This document shows positions 9,114 through 18,757 of a stretch of 38,471 nt of DNA, piece by piece. Under the pieces are notes generated by a model. It was given only the letters and a program-made list of their open reading frames with translations, had not been told where the DNA came from and did not search any database. The translations under genes and the position numbers were made by a program. The DNA comes from Calditrichaceae bacterium. Lineage in GTDB: Bacteria; Calditrichota; Calditrichia; RBG-13-44-9; J075. Numbering within the stretch: the first letter of the stretch is position 1; the number at the start of each line of letters is the position of its first letter. The stretch lies in contig JABWBP010000065.1 in NCBI GenBank assembly GCA_013360445.1, forward strand, positions 1 to 38,471, written 5' to 3'.

Positions 9114-11141
9114 ATGAACGATTTAAACCAGAAACTCAATCAATATTTTCCCGGAAAGGTGGTGCGCAAGGATTTGACCAAACAAATCCGCGAAGGGGTA
9201 AACGTTCCGGTTTTTGTGTTGGAATACCTGCTGGGGATGTACTGCGCCACCGATGATGAAGAAACCATTCGCGAAGGGGTTCAGCGGGTGAAGGACATCC
9301 TGGCCGATAATTATGTGCGCCCGGATGAAGCGGAGAAGGTAAAGGCAAGAATCCGCGAAAAAGGCCGCTATAAGGTGATCGATAAAGTCACCGCGAAACT
9401 GAACGAGCGCCTCGACCGCTACGAAGCAGCGCTCTCCAGCCTGGGAATTCAAAAAATCCCCATATCCGATCAATACATCAAACGATTCGAAAAGCTGCTG
9501 GCGGGCGGAGTATGGTGTATTTTAACCCTGGTCTATTATTATGATGAGAACTCTGCGGATTCCCCGTTTATCATCGATGAATTAAAACCGATCCAGATGC
9601 CCGGGCTGGACATGGAAGAGCTATTTCAGCACCGCCAGTATTTCAGCAAAGATGAATGGATGGAGGTGCTCATCCGCAGCGTGGGAATGGAGCCGGCAAA
9701 CCTTGATCCCAAAGCCAGATGGCACTTTGTAGCCCGGCTGATTCCCTTCGTAGAGAACAATTACAACCTCTGCGAATTGGGGCCGCGCGGCACCGGCAAA
9801 TCTTACGTGTATGATGAAATCTCTCCCAACGCAATTCTCATATCCGGGGGGCAGACCACGGTTGCCAACCTCTTTTACAATATGTCCACCCGCCAGGTGG
9901 GACTGGTTGGCCTCTGGGATATCGTGGCTTTTGATGAAGTAGCGGGGATTAAATTCAAGGATAAAGACGGGATTCAGATCATGAAAGGCTATATGGCCAA
10001 CGGCTCCTTTGCCCGCGGGAAGGAGCACGTGAACGCCAATGCCTCCATGGTGCTGGTGGGCAATATCAACAGCTCCATCGAGAACTTAGTGAAAACCTCC
10101 CATCTATTTGCCCCGTTCCCGGATGAAATGATTGACAGCGCCTTTTTCGACCGCATTCACCATTACCTGCCCGGCTGGGAAATTCCCAAACTGCGCCCGG
10201 AGATGCTCACCGACCAGTACGGGTTCATCAGCGACTACCTGGCGGAGTGGATGCGGGAAATGCGCAAGAGAACCTATGCCGATGCCATATTCCAATATTT
10301 CCGGCTGGGAAAGGACTTAAATCAGCGGGATACCATTGCGGTGAAGCGCACCGTCAGCGGTTTGATCAAACTGCTCTACCCTGATGGTAATTTTAGCAAA
10401 GCCGATATCCAGGAATGTCTTGAATATGCGCTGATGGGACGCCGCCGGGTAAAAGAGCAGCTCAAAAAAATTGGCGGCATGGAATTTTACGATGTGCACT
10501 TCAGCCTGATCGATCTCGAGAGTAGAGAAGAAAAATTTATCGGGGTTCCGGAAAGCGGCGGCAACCGCCTGATCCCGGAAGGAGAACTACCGCCGGGAAC
10601 GGTTTATACCATCGGCAGCAACCCCGACACCGGCCATAAGGGTCTTTTCAAGTTAGAATTGCAGATTATGACCGGCAACGGCAAATTCAGCCATACCGGA
10701 TTTGGGGGCGGCAAAGCCATTCGCGATGAGCTGAAGGAGGCGGTTAACTATTTTAAAGCGAATCTTTCCAAAGTCTCCCAAAATGCCCGCTATTCCGATC
10801 ACGATTTTCACCTGAAGGCCACGGATTTAAACGGCATCGGGGACGTGCAGGGCATCGAATTGGCAATCTTTGTCTCCCTAACTTCTGGGGCTTTAGACAG
10901 GCCATTATTGACTCAATCGGTTATCTTAGGCTCCATGAGCATTGGCGGGGCGGTCATCAGCACCCCCCATTTAGGAGACGCTTTGCAAATTTCCGCGGAC
11001 AGCGGCGCCAAGAAAGTGATCCTGCCGGCAATAGACATGGCCCATATTGCCAAAGTACCCGGGGATATTATTTCCCGGTTCAGCCTGATCGTTTACACCG
11101 ACCCGATTGGCGCGGTTTATAAGGGGTTGGGGGTGGAGTGA
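9114..11141 (+). CDS. brxL: BREX Lon-like ATPase/protease BrxL
   Basis: BrxL is the AAA+ / Lon-protease-like protein at the 3' end of BREX type 1 operons; known members form large ATPase assemblies on DNA. The 675-aa protein has the normal length. An N-terminal region (1-210) precedes a Walker A motif GPRGTGKS (Lys229) and a Walker B-like IVAFDEVAG about 45 residues later. The C-terminal 120 residues are the Lon-like domain (SVILGSMSIGGAV, then SADSGAKKVILP), followed by VPGDIISRFSLIVYTDPIGA, typical of BrxL. The start ATG is preceded by AAAGGA. It is the last BREX gene here and supports a type 1 assignment. Confidence 0.94.
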   Translation: MNDLNQKLNQYFPGKVVRKDLTKQIREGVNVPVFVLEYLLGMYCATDDEETIREGVQRVKDILADNYVRPDEAEKVKARIREKGRYKVIDKVTAKLNERLDRYEAALSSLGIQKIPISDQYIKRFEKLLAGGVWCILTLVYYYDENSADSPFIIDELKPIQMPGLDMEELFQHRQYFSKDEWMEVLIRSVGMEPANLDPKARWHFVARLIPFVENNYNLCELGPRGTGKSYVYDEISPNAILISGGQTTVANLFYNMSTRQVGLVGLWDIVAFDEVAGIKFKDKDGIQIMKGYMANGSFARGKEHVNANASMVLVGNINSSIENLVKTSHLFAPFPDEMIDSAFFDRIHHYLPGWEIPKLRPEMLTDQYGFISDYLAEWMREMRKRTYADAIFQYFRLGKDLNQRDTIAVKRTVSGLIKLLYPDGNFSKADIQECLEYALMGRRRVKEQLKKIGGMEFYDVHFSLIDLESREEKFIGVPESGGNRLIPEGELPPGTVYTIGSNPDTGHKGLFKLELQIMTGNGKFSHTGFGGGKAIRDELKEAVNYFKANLSKVSQNARYSDHDFHLKATDLNGIGDVQGIELAIFVSLTSGALDRPLLTQSVILGSMSIGGAVISTPHLGDALQISADSGAKKVILPAIDMAHIAKVPGDIISRFSLIVYTDPIGAVYKGLGVE

Positions 11142-11556
11142 AGGGGTAATATTAATATTGGGATTCACTCGCACAACTTATTCACACGCGTCTTTCCCTG
11201 CTTTGTCACAAAACCTGCTTTGTGCACACCGAGAAAAAATATAATCTTTTGCAAAACTGTTTTTGGGTTAGTAATATCGTCCAAGCAATTCTTGAGACGT
11301 GGCTTGCAGGATAGCAAGCTAAAGCAGTCGAGCAAGGTCTCAGGGAAGTGGTTGTAGCCTACCGGGTTGAGAAAAAACAAGAAGTTGATATAGAATCCCA
11401 GTAAAAGGTCTCATATAGTTTTCAGTATTTTTACTCCACAGGAACTCGCGTTGTTGAAAAGATGCAACCGGCGAGAGAAGGGATGAACTGTTTACTTTGG
11501 CGGCAGTCTTTCGTACTTGCTAAACCCATAACGACAAACTCCCGAGGAGGTTTGCC
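11142..11556. other. Gene-free gap between BREX and the secreted-protein genes
   Basis: About 415 bp with no convincing gene. An open stretch of 71 codons on the minus strand (11165-11380) has no ribosome binding site and no recognised similarity. No terminator hairpin was found after brxL. The promoter of the next three genes should lie here; the last bases contain the strong ribosome binding site GAGGAGG. Confidence 0.4.
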
Positions 11557-12573
11557 ATGAATATTCGCAGCATTATTTCTGTGATTTCGATTTCCGTTTT
11601 GATCTCTACCGCGATGTTTGGGAAAGTCTGGATTGTGGATAACAATCCCAACGGTGTAGGAAACTTTACCACGCTGTCGGCAGCACACAACACCGCCATC
11701 AGTGGAGATACGATTTATGTGTATCCTTCGTTGACGGCTTATGCAGCAATTACCCTTACCAAGCAACTTTATATCTTTGGATCGGGGTTTGATCTGAATC
11801 TGCATGGCGGGCAGGCTACGACTACAGTTTCGTCTATTTATGCAACAATGGCATTCAATAATGGCTCACAAGGTTCGGTGATGGCAGGCTTCGATGGACA
11901 ATTTGGCATCGATATTAATACCAGCAATATTACTATTAAGCGAAATGATTTGTACGCTGTAGATATAGCGGGATCGCAAACCAAGATTTTCCAAAATGAA
12001 ATAGTTCAAAATTTCCTTGGGGGAGCAATTGTCATTAGACCCGGTGGTTATAGTGACATTCTGATTGCAAACAACAAAATTGTTAATCTTATCAATGATG
12101 GTAATTGTGATGGCATTGAATCTCAGAATGATGCCATTCCGACCATCCTTAATAACGTAGTGAAAATCACTAATACTACAACTTCCTATGCTCTCCAAAA
12201 CCTCAGTAGCAGCTCAATAGTCATTAATAACATTGTGATTCTGGGTAATGTGAGTGGAAATGCTGTTTTCCAGTATAATATGGCCAATGCAAGCCAATTT
12301 CCTGCCGGAAATGGTAATATCATTAATGTCAATATGGTTAATGTCTTCGATGACCCTAATAATTATGAAACCGGCTGGCATCTCAAACCTGGCTCTCCGG
12401 CTATTGGGGCGGGACAGAATGGCACTGATATAGGTATTTATGGCGGCGATGCGCCATACGTTGATGGCGGGTATCCGGGAATCCCGGCAATATATTTCAT
12501 CGATGCGGAGGTAGTCGGCGGACCAGGGAATGATTTGAACGTGATCTTCAAAGCCAAATCAAATAAGGAATAA
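11557..12573 (+). CDS. Exported beta-helix-like protein, paralogue 1
   Basis: A 338-aa protein with an N-terminal signal peptide (hydrophobic residues about 5-20, ending TAMFG). After it come KVWIVDNNPNGVGNFTTLSAAH and alternating short Asn-, Ile- and Val-rich turns (SNITIKRNDL, ILIANNKIVN, PTILNNVVKI), typical of right-handed parallel beta-helix proteins. A GSPAIGAG...GIYGGDAP segment near the end is common in such surface proteins. It shares its whole architecture with the next gene, 29 bp downstream. The ribosome binding site GAGGAGG is strong. It lacks the sorting tail of the third gene. The function is unknown; it is probably a periplasmic or surface carbohydrate- or protein-binding factor. 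Confidence 0.8.
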   Translation: MNIRSIISVISISVLISTAMFGKVWIVDNNPNGVGNFTTLSAAHNTAISGDTIYVYPSLTAYAAITLTKQLYIFGSGFDLNLHGGQATTTVSSIYATMAFNNGSQGSVMAGFDGQFGIDINTSNITIKRNDLYAVDIAGSQTKIFQNEIVQNFLGGAIVIRPGGYSDILIANNKIVNLINDGNCDGIESQNDAIPTILNNVVKITNTTTSYALQNLSSSSIVINNIVILGNVSGNAVFQYNMANASQFPAGNGNIINVNMVNVFDDPNNYETGWHLKPGSPAIGAGQNGTDIGIYGGDAPYVDGGYPGIPAIYFIDAEVVGGPGNDLNVIFKAKSNKE

Positions 12574-12602
12574 ACCATTTAACACTCGTACGGAGGCTCA
12601 CC

Positions 12603-13616
12603 ATGGCAACCAAAGCGTATGTAGCAGCAATATTTATTTCTGTTTTAATAACTACTTCGGCATTTGCAACCATTTGGATTGTGGATAACAATCCCGACCC
12701 ATCAGGAGGTTACACCACCCTGTCAGCTGCCCATGCAATTGCTATGAGCGGCGATACGATCTATGTTTATCCTTCAGTTACCGCGTATGCAGGGATCACG
12801 GTTACCAAACAACTCTACATTTTCGGAACGGGATTCGATCTGAATATTTATGGCGGCCAGGCAACTACTGCCGGATCGGAAATTAGTGGAACAATGAAAT
12901 TCGACCCCGGTTCGGGAGGTTCATTTTTGGAAGGATTCGGCGGAGGTTTTACCGCTGATATTAATGTCGGCAATATCATTGTTAAGCGAAATGACTTGAG
13001 CAAGGTTGACATAGGCGGCTCTAATTGCCAAATCTTGCAAAACGAGATTATTGGCACTGCTGAACCCGGGGTTGTAACGATGAGCGGGAATCTTGGAAAT
13101 GTCATTATCGCTAACAATAAAATTATTAACACCAGCAGCCAGGGCACAACCTGGGCGCGTTGGGCATTGAATTGTGAACCGTCGAGTATAATAACTGTCG
13201 TCAATAATGTTTTACGGGCAAATTCGGCCCAGAGAGCAATTGAAGGCTTAGGAGCAACCTCAGTTGCCCAAAACAATATTATCATTGACGGAATTACCAC
13301 CGGCGACGGCGTTTTTCAATATAATATGTCCCACTCAACCCTTCCTGCCGGAACGGGAAATATCGAAAATATGGACATGAGTATCGTTTTCGAAAATCCT
13401 GCGGATTACACTACTGGCCTACACCTTCTTCCCGGCTCTCCGGCCAGCGGAACCGGCTACGGAGGAACCGATATGGGTATTTACGGAGGGGACGCGCCCT
13501 ATGTGGATGGCGGCCATCCCGGGATTCCTGCCATTTTCCACATCGAAAGTGAAGTTGTAACCACTCCTCAAAACGGTTTGGATGTGCTTTTTAAAGCCAA
13601 ATCAAACCGAGAGTAA
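12603..13616 (+). CDS. Exported beta-helix-like protein, paralogue 2
   Basis: A 337-aa paralogue of the preceding gene with the same order of blocks: signal peptide (to about residue 22), TIWIVDNNPDPSGGYTTLSA, AGITVTKQLYIFGTGFDLN, beta-helix-like repeats, GSPASGTGYGGTDMGIYGG and the ending LFKAKSN. The two copies are clearly diverged, so the duplication is old. The ribosome binding site CGGAGG sits 7 bases before ATG. The 29-bp gap upstream and the gap to the multidomain gene at 13686 suggest one transcription unit. The role is not known; the shared N-terminal WIVDNNP block may mark a family-specific fold or anchoring element. Confidence 0.8.
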   Translation: MATKAYVAAIFISVLITTSAFATIWIVDNNPDPSGGYTTLSAAHAIAMSGDTIYVYPSVTAYAGITVTKQLYIFGTGFDLNIYGGQATTAGSEISGTMKFDPGSGGSFLEGFGGGFTADINVGNIIVKRNDLSKVDIGGSNCQILQNEIIGTAEPGVVTMSGNLGNVIIANNKIINTSSQGTTWARWALNCEPSSIITVVNNVLRANSAQRAIEGLGATSVAQNNIIIDGITTGDGVFQYNMSHSTLPAGTGNIENMDMSIVFENPADYTTGLHLLPGSPASGTGYGGTDMGIYGGDAPYVDGGHPGIPAIFHIESEVVTTPQNGLDVLFKAKSNRE

Positions 13617-13685
13617 TACCTGATTGATTTACTAATTCAAATGTCACTAAAACATTTGCAGAGGTTTGCATGAGGAGGTTCAACA

Positions 13686-16600
13686 ATGAAAGATAAAATA
13701 CTATTTTATATTTGCCTTTTATCATTTTTACGGATTGCGCTGGTTTACGGGCAAACTGCCAACCTACTAAACGCAGAATATTTTTTCGACAGCGACCCAG
13801 GATTCGGAAATGGAATCCCTATCTCATTTGCTCCCGATACGAATATTACTGTTCAACTGACTGTAGATGTGTCCGGTCTGTCACCGGGTATTCACAAACT
13901 CTATTTACGCGCCAAGGATGACACCGGGAAATGGGGCATTGCCCAGCCGCGGCTGATATTTATTCAAAACACCACTATTACTACCCCCAATCCTGACTTA
14001 ACAGAAGCGGAATATTTCTTTAACACCGATCCTGGTTTCGGAAACGGAAGCAGTTTTAGTTTCTCCTCTGGGGATTCAATCACTGTAACATCCAATATTG
14101 ATGTGTCTGGATTGAATCCTGGTTTGCATAAATTATATATTCGTGCCAAAGATGAAACTGGCAAATGGGGAATTACTCAACCGAGACTGGCAATGATCCA
14201 ATTGACCAATGTTAACTCCCCTAATCCATACCTTACCGCGGCAGAATATTTCTTTGATGCTGATCCTGGTTTCGGCAACGGAACAGATTTCAATTTTTTC
14301 CCCGACGATTCAATTTCCATAACCTCTAGCCTGAATGTCACCCCACTCCCTCCCGGGCTGCACAAACTATATATTCGCGGCAAAGATGAGAGCGGCAAAT
14401 GGGGAATTGCCCAACCCAGGCTCTCGTTAATTCAACTCACCAATCGCGAAACTCCGTTGCCCTTTTTAACCCGGGCAGAGTACTTTTTCGATACAGACCC
14501 GGGGTTCGGAAATGCCTCTTCCTTTTCCATTACACCCGATGATACCATTGAAATAAATGCCGTTGTACCGATTGGCGGCTTGAGCACGGGTACCCACAAA
14601 ATTTACATTCGAGCAAAGGATGAAAACGGTTTTTGGAGCCTCGCACAGAGTGATACGTTTACCAAAACCATCTCTGCGGGAGTTCAAAATGGTATGATCT
14701 TGTTTGGTGGAGTTGATTATCAGTTTACCTGGCCAGAGATTACCGGCGCTTCCCATTACGAACTTGTCTTTTATTTCTCGGACTCAACATCAACAAAAGA
14801 ACCAACCGGTTTCTCAGGAGATTCTCTTTCGCGTAACAATCTTACCAACAATTTTTACACCTTGACTTCTGCCGAATTGGAAAATTTCGTTCCTGCCAAA
14901 TACTACTGGCGTGTGCTCGATAATAACAAAACCCCTGTTACATCTAAAAATGTGTTTATGAAAGTCAATTTGATACCACCGGCAAATACTTCAAACCAAC
15001 CGGTGGTATTGGTACATGGCTGGAAATCGGATAGAACCACGTGGGAAGGAAACTTCATTTGGAACGGTTTGAAAGGAGAGCTAATAAACCTGGGTTACTC
15101 GCCCTGGATTTTTGAATACCCTAATACCGGTGATATCAAGCAATCCGCCTGGGCGCTATCGGTTGCAATAGATTCTGTTCTCCAAAATAATCCTGGGTTT
15201 AGTAAAGTCAATATTCTCGCTCATAGTATGGGCGGGCTGGTTACCAGAACTTATACGGTGAACATTGCCAGAAACTTTTTCGATAACACAGTATCCTATG
15301 AAGATGATATAGATAAGATCGCCTTTTTGGCGACTCCTCATCGAGGCGGCCGGTTTGCTTACCTGGCTGACCAGATATCCAAGATACCTGCCATTGGTAA
15401 CATCACCGGGGGTAAACAATATTCAGTCTCTCAACTTGAGCAAAGAGGGGCGTTTATAAATGAATTAAATAATCATCTAATGAATCCTGATATCAAATAT
15501 TTAGCGATTGGAGGATACGACAACAGTTTGCTGCACTGGGTGAGTTCAGTTTTACTGCCTAAGAGACAGGATGTTGTTGATCCAATAAAACTCATTGCGG
15601 ACATTATAAAATCACAAGGCATCAGTGATGTATGGGTAAAATTGGAAAGCGCCACAAAAGGCCCGGATAACTTTTTTAATCAGTATAAAATCATTCATCG
15701 GAATCATGCCAACATTTACAAAAATGAACTTCTCTTTCCAATTTCGCCCATTAGAAATTATCTGCAGGATTTCTATGCGGATGGAATAATAGTCTCGGAC
15801 AACTATCATACTTTCAGATTTACTAAAGTGGCAGGAAAAATTATCCGGCGAATCTGGCCTTTCGAAGATACAAATTTCATTAGTGGTGCAGAAGTTCAAC
15901 TTTTGCGGGAGGGAGAGACTGAACCGTATATAACTTTTTCTGATGCTGGCGGCAATTATTCATTCAATTATCTTCCAGAAGGGATTTATACGGTCAAAAC
16001 CTTTGCTAATGGGTATCTACCGGATTCCAATACGGTGATATTGAATGATACCATTACAAGCGTCACCCAGAATCAGCTTTTAGAGGTTGACAATACCTAT
16101 TCCGGCCCATTGAATCCTTCTGTTACCATCAATTCAGGGACACAGTTTACGACCGATTTGCAAGTTCAGTTGACGCTATCTGCCACAAATGCAACTGAAA
16201 TGATCATCGATGAAGATGTGGAATTTACAAACTCAAACTGGCAGCCATTTAACCTAACTACCACTTACACCTTTTCGGATAGTTCAGTGGGTACTAAGGC
16301 GATCTTTGCTAAATATCGCGATAATAACTTGGTGGAAACCACCATCGTCGTTGACGTCATTGAATACGATACTGGTTCTACAGGCGGAATTCAAATTACT
16401 ACCAACATAGCCGGAGCCGATATTTTTCTGAATGGAAACCTGATAGGGCAAGTCACCCCGGCGTTAATTGCCAATGTACCCTTTGGAGAATATGACGTTT
16501 CCGTAAACAAGAGCGGCTATGCACCTTCGCCAACATTGATTCCCGTTACGGTCAATGCGGTTCAAACATACAATGCTGACTTTATTTTAACAGACGTTCC

Positions 16601-17915
16601 GCCTCAACCTTCTAAGAGTTTTTCTTCCGATTCGGCGGCTGGCGACACACTCAGACTTTTATGGGAAACCCCCAGCGATATTGATTTGGAATTTACCAGA
16701 ATTAATTATCGTTTGGATGGGATATTTCCCCTGCATCCCAATGATGGAACAGTAATTTTTGACGCATTAACCCAACCCGACTCTATTTACACATTATTAT
16801 TGGCTAATCTTATTCAAGATACCACCTACTATTTTGCGGCATTTTCAAAAGATATTGGTGGCAACTACTCTATTGGCGCTAATCTCTCAGTTTTCGCCCC
16901 CCCCACCTGCACCCCCGGCCTCCTCGGCGACATCACCGGCGATGGCGCCACCAACTCCACCGATGGCCTGGTGCTGCTCTCCTACGACGCCGGGTTCCCG
17001 CTGCCCCAGCCCTTCTTAGACCGCATTGCCATCGGTTTTGGGGATGTGAACGAAGACAATCTCACCAACTCCACCGACGCGCTGATCACCCTCAGTTGGG
17101 AAGCCGGTTTCCCGGTGCCCTTCCCGGTGGGGCAGCAAGTTTGCTTACCGGCTGCTTCCAAAACCAGCACACCAGCAAGGAATTCCCCGGTCGGCTTAAA
17201 CAAAGGAGGCGCAACCATTCGCGCCTCCGCGGCCCAGGCCAACGCCCAATTACTCGCCGGGCAGACCATCGAAATTCCCGTGGTGGTGGATATGGGAACC
17301 CTGCCAGAACAATTGGGCAGTTACACCGTCGCCCTGGAATGGAATCCCGCAGTATTGCAGTTTGAAAGCTACCGCGGCGGCAGCGCAGCGGGATTCGAGA
17401 ACCCGGTAGTGAATACCGCCGAAACCGGGAACGGCAAACTGATCGCCGCCCACGCCTGCCCGCAGGGCGCCGGCGGAGCGGTGAACATTTTGAACCTGCA
17501 ATTCAAAGTAGCAGGAACACCCGGCGCCGATCCCGGCCTCTCATTGAAATTCACCGCCCTGGCCGCGGCGCGAACATTTACCGACCTGCTGCCCTATTTA
17601 GAACTCTCCGAACATCTGCTGGCCGTGGAAGAGTTACCCACCGAATACGCGATTGCGAATTACCCCAATCCCTTCAACGCCAGCACGGAAATCCATTACC
17701 AGTTGCCTGAAGCGGGGAAGGTTGAGATTGTGCTCTACAACCTTTTAGGGCAAAAAATCCGGGTATTGGTCAACCAGCGGCAGGAGGCGGGCAAATACCG
17801 GCTCACCTGGAACGGCGACAGCGAGCAGGGGCGGATGCTGCCCTCGGGCATCTACTTCCTACGCATGCGGGCGGGGAAGTTTGTGGCGGACCGAAAGCTT
17901 TTGTTGCTGAAGTGA
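13686..17915 (+). CDS. Exported multidomain lipase-like protein with dockerin, cohesin-like and sorting domains
   Basis: A 1409-aa exported protein. Signal peptide 1-22. Four tandem 78-aa repeats begin at residues 30, 108, 186 and 264 (AEYFFD-DPGFGNG...GLHKLYIRAKDE-GKWGIAQPR). An alpha/beta-hydrolase domain follows: VVLVHGW near 440-446 and nucleophile elbow AHSMGG with Ser514, as in triacylglycerol lipases. Next are a carboxypeptidase-regulatory-like beta domain (about 720-790), a PEGA-like domain (GADIFLNG, about 900-965), an FN3-like region, two dockerin-like calcium repeats (GDITGDG..NSTDGL and GDVNEDN..NSTDAL, about 1080-1140), a cohesin-like beta domain, and a C-terminal YPNPFNAST sorting/FlgD-like domain (about 1325-1409). 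It is probably surface-attached or secreted by a type IX-like route. Base composition jumps to GC-rich at about 16895, where the dockerin block begins. Confidence 0.85.
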   Translation: MKDKILFYICLLSFLRIALVYGQTANLLNAEYFFDSDPGFGNGIPISFAPDTNITVQLTVDVSGLSPGIHKLYLRAKDDTGKWGIAQPRLIFIQNTTITTPNPDLTEAEYFFNTDPGFGNGSSFSFSSGDSITVTSNIDVSGLNPGLHKLYIRAKDETGKWGITQPRLAMIQLTNVNSPNPYLTAAEYFFDADPGFGNGTDFNFFPDDSISITSSLNVTPLPPGLHKLYIRGKDESGKWGIAQPRLSLIQLTNRETPLPFLTRAEYFFDTDPGFGNASSFSITPDDTIEINAVVPIGGLSTGTHKIYIRAKDENGFWSLAQSDTFTKTISAGVQNGMILFGGVDYQFTWPEITGASHYELVFYFSDSTSTKEPTGFSGDSLSRNNLTNNFYTLTSAELENFVPAKYYWRVLDNNKTPVTSKNVFMKVNLIPPANTSNQPVVLVHGWKSDRTTWEGNFIWNGLKGELINLGYSPWIFEYPNTGDIKQSAWALSVAIDSVLQNNPGFSKVNILAHSMGGLVTRTYTVNIARNFFDNTVSYEDDIDKIAFLATPHRGGRFAYLADQISKIPAIGNITGGKQYSVSQLEQRGAFINELNNHLMNPDIKYLAIGGYDNSLLHWVSSVLLPKRQDVVDPIKLIADIIKSQGISDVWVKLESATKGPDNFFNQYKIIHRNHANIYKNELLFPISPIRNYLQDFYADGIIVSDNYHTFRFTKVAGKIIRRIWPFEDTNFISGAEVQLLREGETEPYITFSDAGGNYSFNYLPEGIYTVKTFANGYLPDSNTVILNDTITSVTQNQLLEVDNTYSGPLNPSVTINSGTQFTTDLQVQLTLSATNATEMIIDEDVEFTNSNWQPFNLTTTYTFSDSSVGTKAIFAKYRDNNLVETTIVVDVIEYDTGSTGGIQITTNIAGADIFLNGNLIGQVTPALIANVPFGEYDVSVNKSGYAPSPTLIPVTVNAVQTYNADFILTDVPPQPSKSFSSDSAAGDTLRLLWETPSDIDLEFTRINYRLDGIFPLHPNDGTVIFDALTQPDSIYTLLLANLIQDTTYYFAAFSKDIGGNYSIGANLSVFAPPTCTPGLLGDITGDGATNSTDGLVLLSYDAGFPLPQPFLDRIAIGFGDVNEDNLTNSTDALITLSWEAGFPVPFPVGQQVCLPAASKTSTPARNSPVGLNKGGATIRASAAQANAQLLAGQTIEIPVVVDMGTLPEQLGSYTVALEWNPAVLQFESYRGGSAAGFENPVVNTAETGNGKLIAAHACPQGAGGAVNILNLQFKVAGTPGADPGLSLKFTALAAARTFTDLLPYLELSEHLLAVEELPTEYAIANYPNPFNASTEIHYQLPEAGKVEIVLYNLLGQKIRVLVNQRQEAGKYRLTWNGDSEQGRMLPSGIYFLRMRAGKFVADRKLLLLK

Positions 17916-18090
17916 GCGGGTGTTGCAAGAGCCGGTGAATGTGCTTCGGTAGCGGTGAGTGGTAGAGTGGTGAGTGAGGATGCGGTAGCGGCGTTCACTC
18001 GCCACTCTACGACTACCGCGCCGGCGTTTCCCCGGAAATTCGGGCAGGGAGGTACGCTCCCGGCGGATATAGCGGGGCAGGATAGTACAC
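17660..18090. repeat. Segmental duplication, copy 1, left part (sorting-domain tail and downstream)
   Basis: This covers the last ~255 bp of the lipase-like gene plus ~170 bp of downstream DNA. It is repeated in the same orientation at 22945-23330 and 23624-23672, including the non-coding stretches GAATGTGCTTCGGTAG and GACTACCGCGCCGGCG. In copy 1 the sequence AAATTCGGGCAGGGAGG runs through without interruption. It is therefore the empty site for the palindromic element inserted in copy 2. Confidence 0.85.
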
Positions 18091-18117
18091 CGTTTAACAA
18101 GTTTTCTGATATTTCTC

Positions 18118-18165
18118 GTTCCAACGGTCTCCGTTGGAACGCGCGGCGCGATGCTCTGCATCGCG
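18118..18165. repeat. Twin perfect hairpins downstream of the lipase-like gene
   Basis: Two adjacent perfect inverted repeats: GTTCCAACGG-TCT-CCGTTGGAAC (18118-18140) and CGCGATGC-TCT-GCATCGCG (18147-18165). Both have the same TCT loop. They resemble dispersed repeats and are absent from duplication copy 2. They could act as a bidirectional transcription barrier, but no T-run follows. Confidence 0.6.
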
Positions 18166-18286
18166 TCGTGTTACAATCTTGAGAAAGAGCCTCTTAAGCG
18201 GCGTTCACCCGTAGAGCGAGTGAACGAGGGGTAAATGCGTAAACGCTGGTATTAAAAAACTTTTTAAACAATGTAATAGTTGGAAT

Positions 18287-18757
18287 TTATTGAAAAAAGG
18301 AGGGTTTACCGCTTTTTTGAGAGCGGCGAGCCGCTTGCCGGTTGCGCGCCAGGCTGACCAAAAACGCTTGTTTCTTTCTTTCACGCTTCTGGTCGAGCAG
18401 CTCAAAAAATTCCACCACCCGCCGGCTTCTTTCTTCCGCATCAGCGGTCTTCTTCAAGAAAAGCGTTTCCCGGGCGGCAGAAAATATATCCACTTCCTCA
18501 TACTCTTGCAGCTGTAGCATCCCGAGTTGATTCTCGGTGATTTCCTTCGTCAGGCGAACCAGTTCCGTCACCCGGCGGTAAGGGACATAACAATTGGTCG
18601 AAGCAAACAGTTGAAGAAGATAACCCGTTCGGGAGCGGGATCCCCACCTAACGTGGCGGTTGTACTGGTAAAATTGAGCCAGCCTTGAAATAAAGTGGCT
18701 AAATGAGGAAATGTAAAAGCGGTAAGATAATTCCACATCCATTTGGGTTGTTGACAT
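18287..18757 (-). CDS. Unrecognised alpha-helical protein, duplicate copy 1
   Basis: A 156-aa, highly charged, predicted all-helical protein. I do not recognise the family with confidence; the pattern of four long helices with SRSRTGYLLQLFASTNCY and ELVRLTKEITENQLGM is loosely like small four-helix-bundle proteins. The C-terminus (LLDQKRERKKQAFLVSLARNRQAARRS) is strongly basic and may bind nucleic acid. The frame is open further upstream, but ATG at 18757 has AGGGAG at the right distance and matches the start of its paralogue at 24275. The paralogue shares most residues and also about 450 bp of upstream DNA. The gene faces the lipase-like gene tail to tail. Confidence 0.7.
   Translation of the reverse strand: MSTTQMDVELSYRFYISSFSHFISRLAQFYQYNRHVRWGSRSRTGYLLQLFASTNCYVPYRRVTELVRLTKEITENQLGMLQLQEYEEVDIFSAARETLFLKKTADAEERSRRVVEFFELLDQKRERKKQAFLVSLARNRQAARRSQKSGKPSFFQ

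Noticed and set aside
11165-11380. 71-codon minus-strand frame after brxL
   Set aside because: No ribosome binding site, no recognised similarity, and no paralogue.
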